Shown in pieces: positions 15,397-23,867 of a stretch of 64,000 bases of DNA. Position 1 is the stretch's first letter, and the number at the start of each line of letters is the position of its first letter. Source of the stretch: Hamadaea tsunoensis DSM 44101 (lineage in GTDB: Bacteria; Actinomycetota; Actinomycetes; Mycobacteriales; Micromonosporaceae); NCBI RefSeq assembly GCF_000428945.1, contig NZ_AUAX01000007.1, forward strand, positions 248,001-312,000. Reading direction: 5' to 3'. The notes beneath the pieces were generated by a model. The model saw only the letters and a list, made by a program, of their open reading frames with translations, made no database searches and was not told the DNA's origin. Position numbers and translations under genes: made by a program.

Positions 15397-16968
15397 ATGA
15401 GACGCGACGGACTCCGGCGCGGCGGACCCACGGTGGCCCGCCGCGCCCGTTCCGTGGGCGACGATCCGCTCGACGAGTGGACCGCGCTGCTTGCCTCTCC
15501 ACAATGGACGGAACCGACCGATCGCAGCCGCGACGCGTACTGGCGCGACGGGCACTTCGAGTACGTCCCGGCGGGCCCGGCGGCCCAGCCCCTACAGGCA
15601 GCTCAGCCCGCGCAGGCGGTCGCGCCGTGGAAGGACGCCGCCGAGTCCGACCGCGCCGGGCGTACGCTCTTCGTGATCCTGTGCTGGTTCGCGCTCGCGA
15701 CCAGCCTGGAACTCTGGTGGCTGGACACGCCGGCCGGATCGCTCGCCGCGCCGGCGGACGTGTGGCTGGCGGTCGGCCGCATCACCGGCCTGCTCGGCGG
15801 CTTCGTCCTGCTGCTGCAACTGCTCCTGATGAGCCGGGTCGGCTGGCTCGAACGCTGGATCGGCGCGCACGCCCTGCTGGCCTGGCACCGCGAACTGGGC
15901 GTCTACGTCCTGCTGGCCGTGCTCGGGCACGTCGCCGCCTCCGTCACCGGGTACGCCCTCCAGCTCGGCGAGCCCATCCTGCCGGAACTGTGGAACATGG
16001 CCACCGCGTACCGGGACATGGTGTTCGCCTCGATCGGCACGCTGATCCTCGTCGGCGTGGCCGTCCTCGCGCTGCGGTCGCTGCGCCGGCGATTGTCCTA
16101 CGAAGCCTGGTACTACCTGCACCTGTCCGCGTACGCGGTGGTGGTGCTCGGGTACTTCCACCAGTTCACGGCCGGGCAGCAGTTCATGGGCGACGGATTC
16201 GCCCCGTGGTACTGGCGCGGCCTGTACGCGTTCGTCCTCGGCTGCCTGGTGTGGGGCCGTGTCGTGGCGCCGCTCGTGCTGAACGTGCGGCACCGGCTGC
16301 GCGTGGTCGACGTGGTGAGCGAGGGCGACACGCCGGGCATGATGTCGATCTACATCGGCGGCCGGGCGCTCGACCGGCTCCCGGCCCGCGCCGGGCAGTA
16401 CTTCCGCTGGCGGTTCCTCACCCGCCGCGGCTGGTGGCAGGCCCATCCCTTCTCGCTCTCCGCGGCCCCCCACGCGCGCTGGCTCCGGCTGACCGTCAAG
16501 GTCGTCGGCGACCACACGCGGGACCTTCAAGCGCTGCGGTCCGGCGTACGCGTCCTGGCCGAAGGCCCGTCCGGAGTGTTCACCGCGGACCGCAGCGTGC
16601 GGCGGCGGGCCCTGCTGATCGCGGGCGGCAGCGGTGTCGCGCCGATCCGGGCGCTGCTGGAGGATCTGCCCCGCGGCACGATCATGATCTACCGGGCGGC
16701 CTCCGCGGCCGAGGTCCTCTTCCGGGACGAGTTCGACTGGCTGGCCACGCATCGCGGCGCGTACATCTGCTATGTGCTCGGGGGACGCGACGACCCGGGG
16801 CCGCGCCACCTGTTCACGCCGCGCGGGCTGCGCGAGCTCGTGCCCGACGTCGCGCACCGGGACGTGTTCCTGTGCGGGCCGCCGGGCCTGGTGGAGGCGG
16901 CCCGCAAGACATTGCGCAAGCTGCGCGTCCGCAGACGGCAGATCCACCTCGACCCGTTCGAGTTCTGA
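15397..16968 (+). CDS. ferric-reductase-like transmembrane flavoprotein (FNR type)
   Basis: 523 residues. A soluble N-terminus of about 85 residues is followed by six membrane segments (about 88-300) with paired His residues in 'LLAWHRELGVYVLLAVLGHV' and 'YYLHLSAYAVVVLGYFHQF' that can hold b-haem. Residues about 305-523 are a ferredoxin-NADP reductase module: FAD motif 'HPFSLS', NAD motif 'IAGGSGVAPIRALL' and 'FLCGPPGLVEAARKTL'. With the FMN-binding protein and ApbE directly downstream, electrons likely pass from NAD(P)H across the membrane to an external flavoprotein. Confidence 0.88.
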   Translation: MRRDGLRRGGPTVARRARSVGDDPLDEWTALLASPQWTEPTDRSRDAYWRDGHFEYVPAGPAAQPLQAAQPAQAVAPWKDAAESDRAGRTLFVILCWFALATSLELWWLDTPAGSLAAPADVWLAVGRITGLLGGFVLLLQLLLMSRVGWLERWIGAHALLAWHRELGVYVLLAVLGHVAASVTGYALQLGEPILPELWNMATAYRDMVFASIGTLILVGVAVLALRSLRRRLSYEAWYYLHLSAYAVVVLGYFHQFTAGQQFMGDGFAPWYWRGLYAFVLGCLVWGRVVAPLVLNVRHRLRVVDVVSEGDTPGMMSIYIGGRALDRLPARAGQYFRWRFLTRRGWWQAHPFSLSAAPHARWLRLTVKVVGDHTRDLQALRSGVRVLAEGPSGVFTADRSVRRRALLIAGGSGVAPIRALLEDLPRGTIMIYRAASAAEVLFRDEFDWLATHRGAYICYVLGGRDDPGPRHLFTPRGLRELVPDVAHRDVFLCGPPGLVEAARKTLRKLRVRRRQIHLDPFEF

Positions 16969-17013
16969 CCCGGGCCGGTATCGGCCCGGGGTCCCCAGCC
17001 AGAGGAGGCGCGC

Positions 17014-17568
17014 ATGCGACGAGGGGTGACGGCGGTCGTCGCGACCGTGCTCGGCACGGGCCTGATGGTGGGGGCGAAGCTCGGGCACGCCGCGAACACG
17101 CAGGAGATCGCGGCGCCGGCGGCGGACGACGTCCACGCGGGCACCGCGCCCGATCCCGGCACGTCCGCGACTCCCGCGAGTACCGGGACCCCGGCCGCTG
17201 GGGCAGGTTCTCCGTCCGCCAGACCGCCGGCCACGAGCAAGCCCGCGGCCTCCCGCCCTGCGCCCTCCCCGTCCACCCGCCCGTCCGCGCGGTACAAGGA
17301 CGGCACCTACACCGGCCCGGCCGTCCGCGAGCGCTTCGGGTCGATCACCGTCACCATCACCGTGTCCGGCGGCCGGATCGCGCAGGCCGCCGCGACCTGC
17401 GCGTGCTCCGGCCAGTCCCAGTCGATCAGCCAGAACGCCTTCGGCAAGCTGAATCCGCGTGTCCTGGCCGCTCAGAGTGCTACCGTCGCGTCTGTGTCCG
17501 GTGCCACCTACACCAGCACGGCGTACGCGCAGTCGCTCGCCGCGGCCGTCGACGCCGCGCGTACCTGA
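17014..17568 (+). CDS. exported FMN-binding domain protein
   Basis: 184 residues: signal-like N-terminal segment (about 1-25), Ala/Pro/Ser/Thr-rich linker (about 30-92), then an FMN-binding domain 'YKDGTYTGPAVRERFGSITVTITVSGGRI' ending with 'VSGATYTSTAY', where the Thr after SGA is the residue to which ApbE attaches FMN. RBS AGAGGAGG at 17001-17008. Placed between the reductase and its flavin transferase, it is the probable extracellular electron acceptor. Confidence 0.9.
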   Translation: MRRGVTAVVATVLGTGLMVGAKLGHAANTQEIAAPAADDVHAGTAPDPGTSATPASTGTPAAGAGSPSARPPATSKPAASRPAPSPSTRPSARYKDGTYTGPAVRERFGSITVTITVSGGRIAQAAATCACSGQSQSISQNAFGKLNPRVLAAQSATVASVSGATYTSTAYAQSLAAAVDAART

Positions 17569-17581
17569 ACGGCGGCCCGGC

Positions 17582-18367
17582 GTGCGACGCGTCGAACAGA
17601 TCATGGGCACCGCGATCAGCATCGACGTGGTATCTCCTGCTGATACGCAGGAGGACGTCGCGGAGTTGATCGAAGCCGCGTTCGCCTGGTTCCGGGAGGT
17701 CGACGCGCGGTTCTCCACCTACAAGCCCGCCAGCGAGGTCAGCCGGATCGACCGGATCCCCGCATCGGAGCGGTCCGACGACCTGCGCCACGTCCAGGAC
17801 GCGTGCGCCCGGCTGTGGGAGTTCACCGGCGGCTACTTCGACGCGTACGCGACGGGGAGATTCGATCCGTCCGGCTACGTGAAAGGCTGGTCGGTGCAGG
17901 CGGCGTCGGACCGGCTGGCGGCCGCCGGAGCGCTGGACCACTGCATCAACGCGGGCGGCGACGTGTGCGTACGCGGCCGGCCTGCCGCTCCCTCTGGCAC
18001 TGACGGCGACGACGGCGACGACGGCGACGACTCCGGTCCATATTGGAGGATCGGCGTCCGGCATCCTTGGGAGGAGCGGAAACTGGCCTGGGTGCTCGGC
18101 GTCACCGACACCGCCGTCGCGACCTCCGGAACCTACGAGCGCGGCCTGCACGTCATCGACCCGTTCACCGGGCAGGGCGCGCACGAGCTGCGCTCGGTGA
18201 CCGTGGTCGGGCCGGACCTCGCCCTGGCCGACGCGTACGCGACCGCCGCCCTCGCGATGGGCCGGGCGGGACTGGCCTGGCTCGGCAGGCTCGACGGTTA
18301 CGAGTCCGCCGTCATCACCGAGGACGGCCGCGCGTACGCCTCCGACGGCCTGCCCGTCCTGGGATGA
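17582..18367 (+). CDS. apbE: FAD:protein FMN transferase
   Basis: 261 residues of the ApbE family: 'EQIMGTAISIDV', 'FDPSGYVKGWSVQAASDRL', 'INAGGDVCVRG' and 'VATSGTYERGLHVIDPFTG' are the recognised blocks. An acidic Gly-Asp repeat (about residues 139-149) is inserted after the glycine-rich block. It transfers FMN to Thr of the preceding protein. GTG at 17582 follows the previous stop by 13 bases; the later in-frame ATG (17603) would cut the conserved N-terminus. Confidence 0.93.
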   Translation: MRRVEQIMGTAISIDVVSPADTQEDVAELIEAAFAWFREVDARFSTYKPASEVSRIDRIPASERSDDLRHVQDACARLWEFTGGYFDAYATGRFDPSGYVKGWSVQAASDRLAAAGALDHCINAGGDVCVRGRPAAPSGTDGDDGDDGDDSGPYWRIGVRHPWEERKLAWVLGVTDTAVATSGTYERGLHVIDPFTGQGAHELRSVTVVGPDLALADAYATAALAMGRAGLAWLGRLDGYESAVITEDGRAYASDGLPVLG

Positions 18368-18374
18368 CGGATCC

Positions 18375-18911
18375 CTACCGCGAATCCGACCAGTGGTAGA
18401 ACGCCTGCGGCGTGCCGTTGAAGCAGCGCACGAGGACGGTCTCATGCCGGCCCCAGCGGTCGAAGACGACCCGGGCGGGATCGGCCGGACCGCGCCACAC
18501 GTCGTCGACCCGGTAGCCCTGGGCCGGACTCCACGACTCCAGGTACGCGCCGCCCGGCGTACACCGGGCGACGACGGAACCGGCGGGAGTGCTCAGGATG
18601 CGGCCGGCCGCGGCGGGTGACGGACTGCGGCTCGCCCGCACCGAGGGTGAGGCCGACGGTGACGGGCTCGCGGACGGCGAGGGCGACGGAGTCGGTGACA
18701 GGATGACGGAGGGTGACGGCAGCGGGGACGGTGACACGTCCTGCTCGACGGTGAGTGACGGCGGCAGGGCCCGATCGACCAGCGCGTCCCCGATCAGCGA
18801 CAACGCCAGTACGCCGACCGCGGCGGCGGCAGCGGCACCGGCGGCCCACGCGAACACGCCGGCCACGACCCTGCGCAGGCCGGCCGTCCGCTTCCCCGGG
18901 GCAGGGGTCAC
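18375..18911 (-). CDS. hypothetical secreted or membrane-anchored protein with Ser/Pro repeats
   Basis: 178 residues: a transmembrane or uncleaved signal segment (about 16-42), a low-complexity Ser-Pro linker (about 58-100) and a compact C-terminal part of about 75 residues with two Cys (about 116 and 163) that may form a disulfide. GTG start. The gene is convergent with apbE. No family recognised; the linker suggests a cell-wall-spanning region. Confidence 0.7.
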   Translation of the reverse strand: MTPAPGKRTAGLRRVVAGVFAWAAGAAAAAAVGVLALSLIGDALVDRALPPSLTVEQDVSPSPLPSPSVILSPTPSPSPSASPSPSASPSVRASRSPSPAAAGRILSTPAGSVVARCTPGGAYLESWSPAQGYRVDDVWRGPADPARVVFDRWGRHETVLVRCFNGTPQAFYHWSDSR

Positions 18912-19058
18912 GTCGGCTCGCCGGGACGGATGTCCACGTCAGGAACGTCGCGCTGCACGGGGGCATGATGCCACACGGCACGATAAGGGGAGGGCGTACA
19001 GCGCGATAAGGAACGGTTAAGTAGCCGCGGCCCGATTCGTCCACGGTGCGGCTCTCAT

Positions 19059-19170
19059 GATCGAGGCGGGAATGTGGTCGCGCCACGAAGATCGAGGCGG
19101 ATTTCTGGTCCTCAGGACAGCCGGACGGCCACCTCGATCTTCGCTGCACGACCGCAAATCCACCTCGATC
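19059..19170. repeat. four copies of GATCGAGGYGG, two direct and two inverted
   Basis: GATCGAGGCGG occurs at 19059-19069 and 19090-19100; its complement CCACCTCGATC at 19129-19139 and 19160-19170. Spacing within each pair is 31 bp. Flanks also match: GATTTCTGGTC after the second copy and GACCGCAAATC before the fourth pair up. The arms can form nested hairpins in the 305-base gap between the secreted protein (minus) and the Clp-N/UVR gene; I see no gene in that gap. Confidence 0.7.
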
Positions 19171-19216
19171 ACGGGAAAGGATGATGGCGCGCCAGGCCCA
19201 CGGTCGCCGTGCCTGA

Positions 19217-20011
19217 TCATGGACTGCCCGGAGCGCAACCGTCCGCTACCGGCGACTCGTCGTCCACCCCGATCCCGTGGTCGGCCAGGAGTTGCGTGAG
19301 CCGCTGGACCTCCGCTCGCAGGTACTCGACCTCGCGGACCACGCGGAGCGTGTCCACCGTGGGAGCCCACGCCGTCACCGCGGCCGCGCGGCGTACGAGC
19401 ACCTCCTTCTCCTCGTCGCGCAGGCGGCCGGCCGTCACGTAGTCGCCGCTGTCGATCGCCGCCTCCTTGGCCCTGCGTACCGCGTCGAGTTCGTTCTGCA
19501 GGTCGCGCAGGTGATCAGGAAGGCTCGTCCGATGGACCGGTTCGTGCTCAGGCGCGACTCCACCCCCGTGCACCCTGAGCACGCGATCGATCTCCTCGCG
19601 GAGGCGATCCGGGCGGGCGCCCGCCTCGACGAGGAGGCGTGCCGCCGGGGTGGTTCCCTCGACGACCAGGGCGAGGAGGAGATCCTCGGTGCCGAGCAGC
19701 TCACCTCCGGTCAGCCGGCTCTCCACCTCGGCGGCACGCAGTACGCGTCCGAGCGAGGAGTCCGGCGTCCCACCCCGCTGGAGGACCGCCAGGGTCTGGG
19801 AGCGCAGGTCGGCCACGGGGATGCGCAGGTTCGCCAGCACCTGCCCGACGATGCCGAACCAGCCTTCTTCCGGCGACACGCCGTCGAGTAGGGCGATGAG
19901 GTAGTGCTCCGGCGAGATCTGATCATGGCCCAGTTCGGCCGCGTGCTGTGCGGCGGCGTCGGCGACACGGCGGGCCCGGTCGGTCCACCGCGGAGGGGCT
20001 GGCTTGTTCAT
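19217..20011 (-). CDS. Clp N-terminal domain plus UVR motif protein (ClpC-like, no ATPase)
   Basis: 264 residues. Two Clp_N repeats (about 10-75 and 85-150; 'HAAELGHDQISPEHYLIALL', 'ELLGTEDLLLALVVEG') are followed by a UVR-type hairpin 'RAKEAAIDSGDYVTAGRLRDEEKEVL' (about 185-210) and a short coiled coil. ClpC has the same order but with two AAA modules, absent here. It could be an adaptor or decoy for Clp ATPases. ATG at 20011 chosen over an upstream GTG because of GGGGAGAAT seven bases before it. Confidence 0.85.
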   Translation of the reverse strand: MNKPAPPRWTDRARRVADAAAQHAAELGHDQISPEHYLIALLDGVSPEEGWFGIVGQVLANLRIPVADLRSQTLAVLQRGGTPDSSLGRVLRAAEVESRLTGGELLGTEDLLLALVVEGTTPAARLLVEAGARPDRLREEIDRVLRVHGGGVAPEHEPVHRTSLPDHLRDLQNELDAVRRAKEAAIDSGDYVTAGRLRDEEKEVLVRRAAAVTAWAPTVDTLRVVREVEYLRAEVQRLTQLLADHGIGVDDESPVADGCAPGSP

Positions 20012-20096
20012 CGGATTCTCCCCGGGATGGTCACCGTCGGCGGAAGGCGGGATGTGAAGGTCCCTCACCACTCTCGTACAAACCGCGCTCGGCCAC

Positions 20097-20110
20097 TAGG
20101 GTGTTCGCCG
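20097..20110 (+). promoter_or_regulatory. -10 box of a leaderless promoter
   Basis: TAGGGT at 20097-20102 lies seven bases before the GTG of the response-regulator gene, which has no RBS. Transcription should begin at or next to the start codon. No good -35 is visible (TCGTAC at the right distance), suggesting an activated promoter. Confidence 0.55.
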
Positions 20111-20790
20111 TGGCGCGGTTGTTGCTGGTCGAGGATGACGCCGAGATCCGCCGTGCCCTGATCCGGGCCCTCACCGAGCGCGGCCACACCGTCAGCAGCA
20201 CCCCGTCGGGGCTGGCCGCCCTGCAGCTGGTCCTCGACGACCGGCCCGATCTCGTCGTGCTCGACCTGGGCCTGCCCGACGTCGACGGGCACCAGGTGCT
20301 GCGGATGCTGCGGTCGGTGAGTGCCGTGCCGGTGATCGTGGCGACCGCGCGCGACGGCGAGCAGGCCATTGTGGACGCGCTCGACCTGGGGGCCGACGAC
20401 TTCGTGCACAAACCCTTCGGCGCGGTCCACCTGGAGGCGCGCATCCGCGCCGTGCTGCGCCGCGGCGACACCGGGCGGGCGCGGGAGCCGATCGTCGTCG
20501 GCGAGCTGCGGCTCGACCCCGCGACCAGGGAGGTCAGCCTGGCCGGGGCGCGCGTCGAGCTGTCGCCGCGCGAGTTCGACCTGCTCGCGTACCTGATGCG
20601 GCGGCCGGGTGAGGTGGTCAGCAAGCGCGAGCTGCTCGCGGAGGTGTGGCATCAGCCCTTCGCGAGCACCGACAAGACCCTCGACGTGCACGTGTCGTGG
20701 CTGCGGCGCAAGCTGGGCGAGGACGCCCGCGCGCCGCGCTACCTGCATACCGTGCGCGGCGTCGGGGTCCGTCTCGCCGAGCCGGCTTAG
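20110..20790 (+). CDS. OmpR/PhoB-family response regulator
   Basis: 226 residues. Receiver domain 1-115 with acidic pocket 'VEDD', phospho-acceptor Asp in 'VVLDLGLPDVDG', Thr/Ser in 'VIVATARD' and Lys in 'FVHKPF'; C-terminal winged helix about 130-226 ('LSPREFDLLAYLMRRPGEVVSKRELL', 'DVHVSWLRRKLGED'). GTG at 20110 fits the -10 box just upstream; an in-frame GTG at 20101 is the alternative. Cotranscribed with the kinase two bases downstream. Confidence 0.95.
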   Translation: MARLLLVEDDAEIRRALIRALTERGHTVSSTPSGLAALQLVLDDRPDLVVLDLGLPDVDGHQVLRMLRSVSAVPVIVATARDGEQAIVDALDLGADDFVHKPFGAVHLEARIRAVLRRGDTGRAREPIVVGELRLDPATREVSLAGARVELSPREFDLLAYLMRRPGEVVSKRELLAEVWHQPFASTDKTLDVHVSWLRRKLGEDARAPRYLHTVRGVGVRLAEPA

Positions 20791-20792
20791 CC

Positions 20793-22118
20793 GTGCGCGC
20801 CCGCGTCATCCTCCTGGTCGTCGCCACCAGCGCGCTGGTCCTGGCCGGTTTCCTGGTCCCGCTCGCTCTCCTGGTACGCACGACCGCCGCCGACCGGGCC
20901 GTCAGCGCGGCCTCGATGGAGGCGCAGGCGCTCGTGCCCGCCGTCGCCGGCACCGACCCGGAGCAGTTGCGCCGCACGGTCGACCAGGCCAACGCGGGGG
21001 CCGCGCACCGGATGACGGTGTTCCTGCCCGACGGTACGCAGGTCGGCGCGCCCGCGCCCCGGTCGGCGGCGGTCGGCGAGGCGCAGGCCGGCCAGAGCCT
21101 CAGCGCCGACCTGCCGGGCGGCAAGGAAGTGCTGGTCGCGGTGGCGGGGCGGTCGGACGGCGTGGCCGTGATCCGCACCGAGGTCACCGACGACGAGCTG
21201 ACCGAGGGGGTCGGCAGCGCGTGGCTGACGCTGGCGTTGCTCGGGGGCGGCGTACTGCTGGTCAGCATGATCGTCGCCGACCGGCTCGCGCGCAGCATGA
21301 TCCGCCCGCTGAGCAGCGTCGCCGTGCTCGCCGAGCAGCTGGCTACCGGCGATCTGGCCGCCCGCGCGGAGGTGACCGGTTCCCGTGAGGTACGCCAGCT
21401 CGCCGCCGGCCTCAACCGTCTCGCGCAGCGGATCGGCGGCCTGCTCGCGCACGAGCGGGAGGCCGTCGCGGACCTGTCGCACCGGCTGCGTACGCCGTTG
21501 ACCGCGCTGCGCATCGACGTCGACGGGCTGTCCGATCCCGCGGAGCGGGCCGTGCTCGCGGCCGACGTCGACGCGCTCGGCCGGGCCGTCGACGAGGTCA
21601 TCCGGCTCGCGCGCCGCCCGCCGGTGCCGATCACCGCCCGGGTCTGCGACGCCGCGACAGTGGTCCGTGAGCGCGCCGAGTTCTGGTCGCCGCTCGCCGA
21701 CGAGGAGGAGCGCCCGTTCGAGGTGAGCCTGCCCGGCGTACCGCTGGTGGTGGGGCTGGACGGCGACAGCCTGGCGACGTGCGTGGATGCGTTGCTGGGC
21801 AACATCTTCGCCTACACCCCCGACGGTACGCCGCTGCTGGTCACCCTCGACCGGGACGCGGACTCCGGCGGCGCGACGCTGGTCGTGGCGGACCGCGGCC
21901 CGGGGCTGGGTCCGGACTGGCAGCCGGGCCGGGGCCGCAGCTCCGGCGGCTCGACCGGCCTCGGCCTGGACATCGTGCACCGCACCGCGGCGGCGTCCGG
22001 TGGGGCGATGCATCTGGAACGGACGCCCGGCGGCGGCCTGACCGTCGTCGTGGCGCTTGGCCCGTCCGCGGCCCAGCAGCTGCGCCGCGACGTCGGCGGC
22101 CGGCACCGCAGACAATGA
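20793..22118 (+). CDS. sensor histidine kinase
   Basis: 441 residues: first membrane segment about 7-28, extracytoplasmic loop about 30-140, second segment about 143-165, HAMP (about 165-225), dimerisation box 'VADLSHRLRTPLTALRIDVDGL' with His at about 230, and a short HATPase domain with N-box 'DALLGNIFAYTPDGTPL', 'VVADRGPGLG' and 'GSTGLGLDIVHR'. It partners the response regulator upstream. The sensor loop lacks recognisable domains, so the signal is unknown. GTG start two bases after the regulator stop. Confidence 0.94.
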   Translation: MRARVILLVVATSALVLAGFLVPLALLVRTTAADRAVSAASMEAQALVPAVAGTDPEQLRRTVDQANAGAAHRMTVFLPDGTQVGAPAPRSAAVGEAQAGQSLSADLPGGKEVLVAVAGRSDGVAVIRTEVTDDELTEGVGSAWLTLALLGGGVLLVSMIVADRLARSMIRPLSSVAVLAEQLATGDLAARAEVTGSREVRQLAAGLNRLAQRIGGLLAHEREAVADLSHRLRTPLTALRIDVDGLSDPAERAVLAADVDALGRAVDEVIRLARRPPVPITARVCDAATVVRERAEFWSPLADEEERPFEVSLPGVPLVVGLDGDSLATCVDALLGNIFAYTPDGTPLLVTLDRDADSGGATLVVADRGPGLGPDWQPGRGRSSGGSTGLGLDIVHRTAAASGGAMHLERTPGGGLTVVVALGPSAAQQLRRDVGGRHRRQ

Positions 22119-22167
22119 GCGCCCGGGCGGCGGTAACCGCGCGGCCGCTGCCGGACATGTCGCTGAT

Positions 22168-22800
22168 ATGAACGATGAAGACGCGGCTGATGCTGCACCC
22201 GTCAGCGGCGAACGCCCCCGAGCCGAACCCGCCGAACCGATCAGTGCCGAACCGGTCACCGCTGAGCGCCTCCGCTTCGAGGAGCTCTACCGCGCGCACT
22301 ACGCGGAGCTGACGCGCTTCGCGGCCCGCCGGGTCGGTGCCGACACGGCCGGTGACGTCGTCGCCGGCACGTTCCTCGTCGCCTGGCGCCGGCTGTCCGA
22401 GATACCCGCCGACCACCCGCGGGCCTGGCTGTTCGCCACCGCCCGGCTCGTCATCGCCAACGAACTGCGCGCGCGTACGCGTCGCGACCGGCTCTCGGCC
22501 CGCGCGTCGGCTGCGGCCCCGGCCCACGTCGACGACCACGCCACCGAGGTCGACGAGCGCGTACGCGTCCGGGCGGTGCTCGCCGAGCTGTCCCCGGCCG
22601 ACCAGGAGGTCCTCCGGTTGACCGAATGGGAGGGGCTGGACGTGACCGAGGCGGCGCTGGTGCTCGGCTGCAGCCGGACGGCGCTCAAGGTACGCCTCCA
22701 TCGCGCCCGGCGCCGCTTCGCGCAACGCCTGGCCGCCACCGAATCAGCGGCGGCCCCGGTCGCCCTCGCCACGACCGTTCCCCAGGGGAGTCCGTCATGA
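22168..22800 (+). CDS. ECF-type RNA polymerase sigma factor
   Basis: 210 residues. Sigma2 region about 32-100 ('RFEELYRAHYAELTRFAARRVG', 'DVVAGTFLVAWRRL') and sigma4 about 125-180 ('LSPADQEVLRLTEWEGLDVTEAALVLGCSRTALKVRLHRARRR'). A 30-residue Ala/Glu/Pro-rich lead precedes sigma2. Its stop overlaps the start of the next gene (ATGA), a membrane protein in the place of an anti-sigma factor. Confidence 0.93.
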   Translation: MNDEDAADAAPVSGERPRAEPAEPISAEPVTAERLRFEELYRAHYAELTRFAARRVGADTAGDVVAGTFLVAWRRLSEIPADHPRAWLFATARLVIANELRARTRRDRLSARASAAAPAHVDDHATEVDERVRVRAVLAELSPADQEVLRLTEWEGLDVTEAALVLGCSRTALKVRLHRARRRFAQRLAATESAAAPVALATTVPQGSPS

Positions 22801-23402
22801 ACCAGTCCACCGCCCTGGCCCGTCTCCGGGCCGCCGATCCCGCCGCGGACCTTGATCCCGGCGTACCGTCCGCGGTGCCCGATCCGGCCCTGCTCACCGA
22901 GATCGCCGCCGAGCCCGCCCGCCGGTCCTGGCTGCGTTCGCCCCGTCGCCGGTGGGCCGCCGCCGGTACCGCCGTCGCCGCTGCCGTCGCCGTCCTGTTC
23001 GTCAGCGCGCCCTGGTCGGCTGCCTACGCCGTGGAGAAGCAGTCGGACGGAACGGTGGCCGTCTCGTTCGACGCCGCCCGGCTGGGCGATCCCGGCCGGC
23101 TCAACCGCGATCTGGCCCGGGCGGGAGCGCGTACGGTCGTGATGAGGATGGTGTCGCAGGCCGACTGCCCGACGCCGCGGCCCACGCCGGGTGTGCGGCT
23201 GCCGGTGGATTACCGCCCGCGCGAGGACGGCGTCGGCATCGTCGTGCGGCCGTGGGAGATCCCGCCCGGCGACATCCTCGTCTTCGGGTACGCGATCCAC
23301 CAGAAGCCGGGGGACCGTGTGACGCTGGTCCGCCCGATGGTGGTCCACCAGCTTCCGTCCTGCATCGGCGAACCCACGCCGCGCGCCGAGGACGTCCACT
23401 GA
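22797..23402 (+). CDS. membrane-anchored protein, probable sigma-factor partner
   Basis: 201 residues. A cytoplasmic N-terminus of about 50, one transmembrane helix (about 54-72, 'AAAGTAVAAAVAVLFVSA') and an extracytoplasmic domain with two Cys (about 122 and 192). The 4-base overlap with the ECF sigma gene and this topology are those of anti-sigma partners, although no zinc-finger HxxxCxxC motif is present. RBS GGGGAG at 22785-22790. Confidence 0.75.
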   Translation: MNQSTALARLRAADPAADLDPGVPSAVPDPALLTEIAAEPARRSWLRSPRRRWAAAGTAVAAAVAVLFVSAPWSAAYAVEKQSDGTVAVSFDAARLGDPGRLNRDLARAGARTVVMRMVSQADCPTPRPTPGVRLPVDYRPREDGVGIVVRPWEIPPGDILVFGYAIHQKPGDRVTLVRPMVVHQLPSCIGEPTPRAEDVH

Positions 23403-23445
23403 GGCCGCCCCGCTGAGGCTGCCCATACCATCGTCTGTGCTCGAT

Positions 23446-23483
23446 GCGCGCCCCTGAGGTCCACCCGGATCTCAGGGGCGCGC
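23446..23483 (+). terminator. intrinsic-type hairpin after the sigma operon
   Basis: GCGCGCCCCTGAG (23446-23458) and CTCAGGGGCGCGC (23471-23483) form a perfect 13-bp stem with a 12-base loop. There is no U tract, as is common for actinobacterial terminators. It separates the sigma operon from the leader region of the sulfur operon. Confidence 0.7.
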
Positions 23484-23625
23484 CCGTGCTGCCGGCCGAA
23501 GGTGATTCCGGAAAACCCTTAAATCCTACGGGTGAAGTAGGATATGCACAATGGTTCATTGGTTGAATGTGGGATAGTAGACCGTCGGATTGACGCCCCT
23601 GCACGTATCCGGATTGACTAGGGGC

Positions 23626-23703
23626 ATGTTTCGCGAGCTGCGTCTGATCACGCGCTCCCACATCGACTTCGGCCGGGTGTGGTCGAGCTCCTGTCCGGCC
23701 TGA
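23626..23703 (+). CDS. 25-residue leader peptide of the sulfur-type operon
   Basis: ATG-initiated frame encoding MFRELRLITRSHIDFGRVWS then SSCPA. It matches the pattern of short actinobacterial leader peptides, 'L-(V/I)-x-R-x-H-(V/I)-D-(L/F)-x-R-x-x-S-x-x-C', that precede sulfur and cysteine operons. AGGGG lies directly before the ATG. Translation over the C-terminal Ser-Ser-Ser-Cys stretch could respond to Cys-tRNA supply and control the GC hairpin downstream (23769-23792). The match to the leader family is by recollection of the consensus; the control model is inference. Confidence 0.75.
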   Translation: MFRELRLITRSHIDFGRVWSSSCPA

Positions 23704-23768
23704 CCTCGGCACCGGCGCCCGCGCCGACCGTCCCGGTCGTTTCGCTTCTCCCGTAAGCGTTCCACCCT

Positions 23769-23792
23769 GCGCGCCGCATCGTGGCGGCGCGC
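23769..23792 (+). terminator. attenuator-like hairpin between leader peptide and operon
   Basis: GCGCGCCGC (23769-23777), loop ATCGTG, GCGGCGCGC (23784-23792): a perfect 9-bp all-GC stem. It lies 66 bases after the leader peptide stop and 75 bases before the first structural gene. No U tract follows. The remaining gap 23484-23625 holds AT-richer DNA (around 23515-23580), likely the promoter, but I cannot define -35/-10 with confidence. Confidence 0.6.
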
Positions 23793-23867
23793 GCTTCGCC
23801 GCACCCTCAGTACGACTTTCCTGTGTGAACTCCCCTTTGTGACTCCCTTTGTGGACAGGAGTTGTCG

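Noticed and set aside
23404-23867. SAM or other sulfur riboswitch before the organosulfur operon
   Set aside because: I could not find the conserved junction motifs. The short coding leader and single GC hairpin explain the region better.
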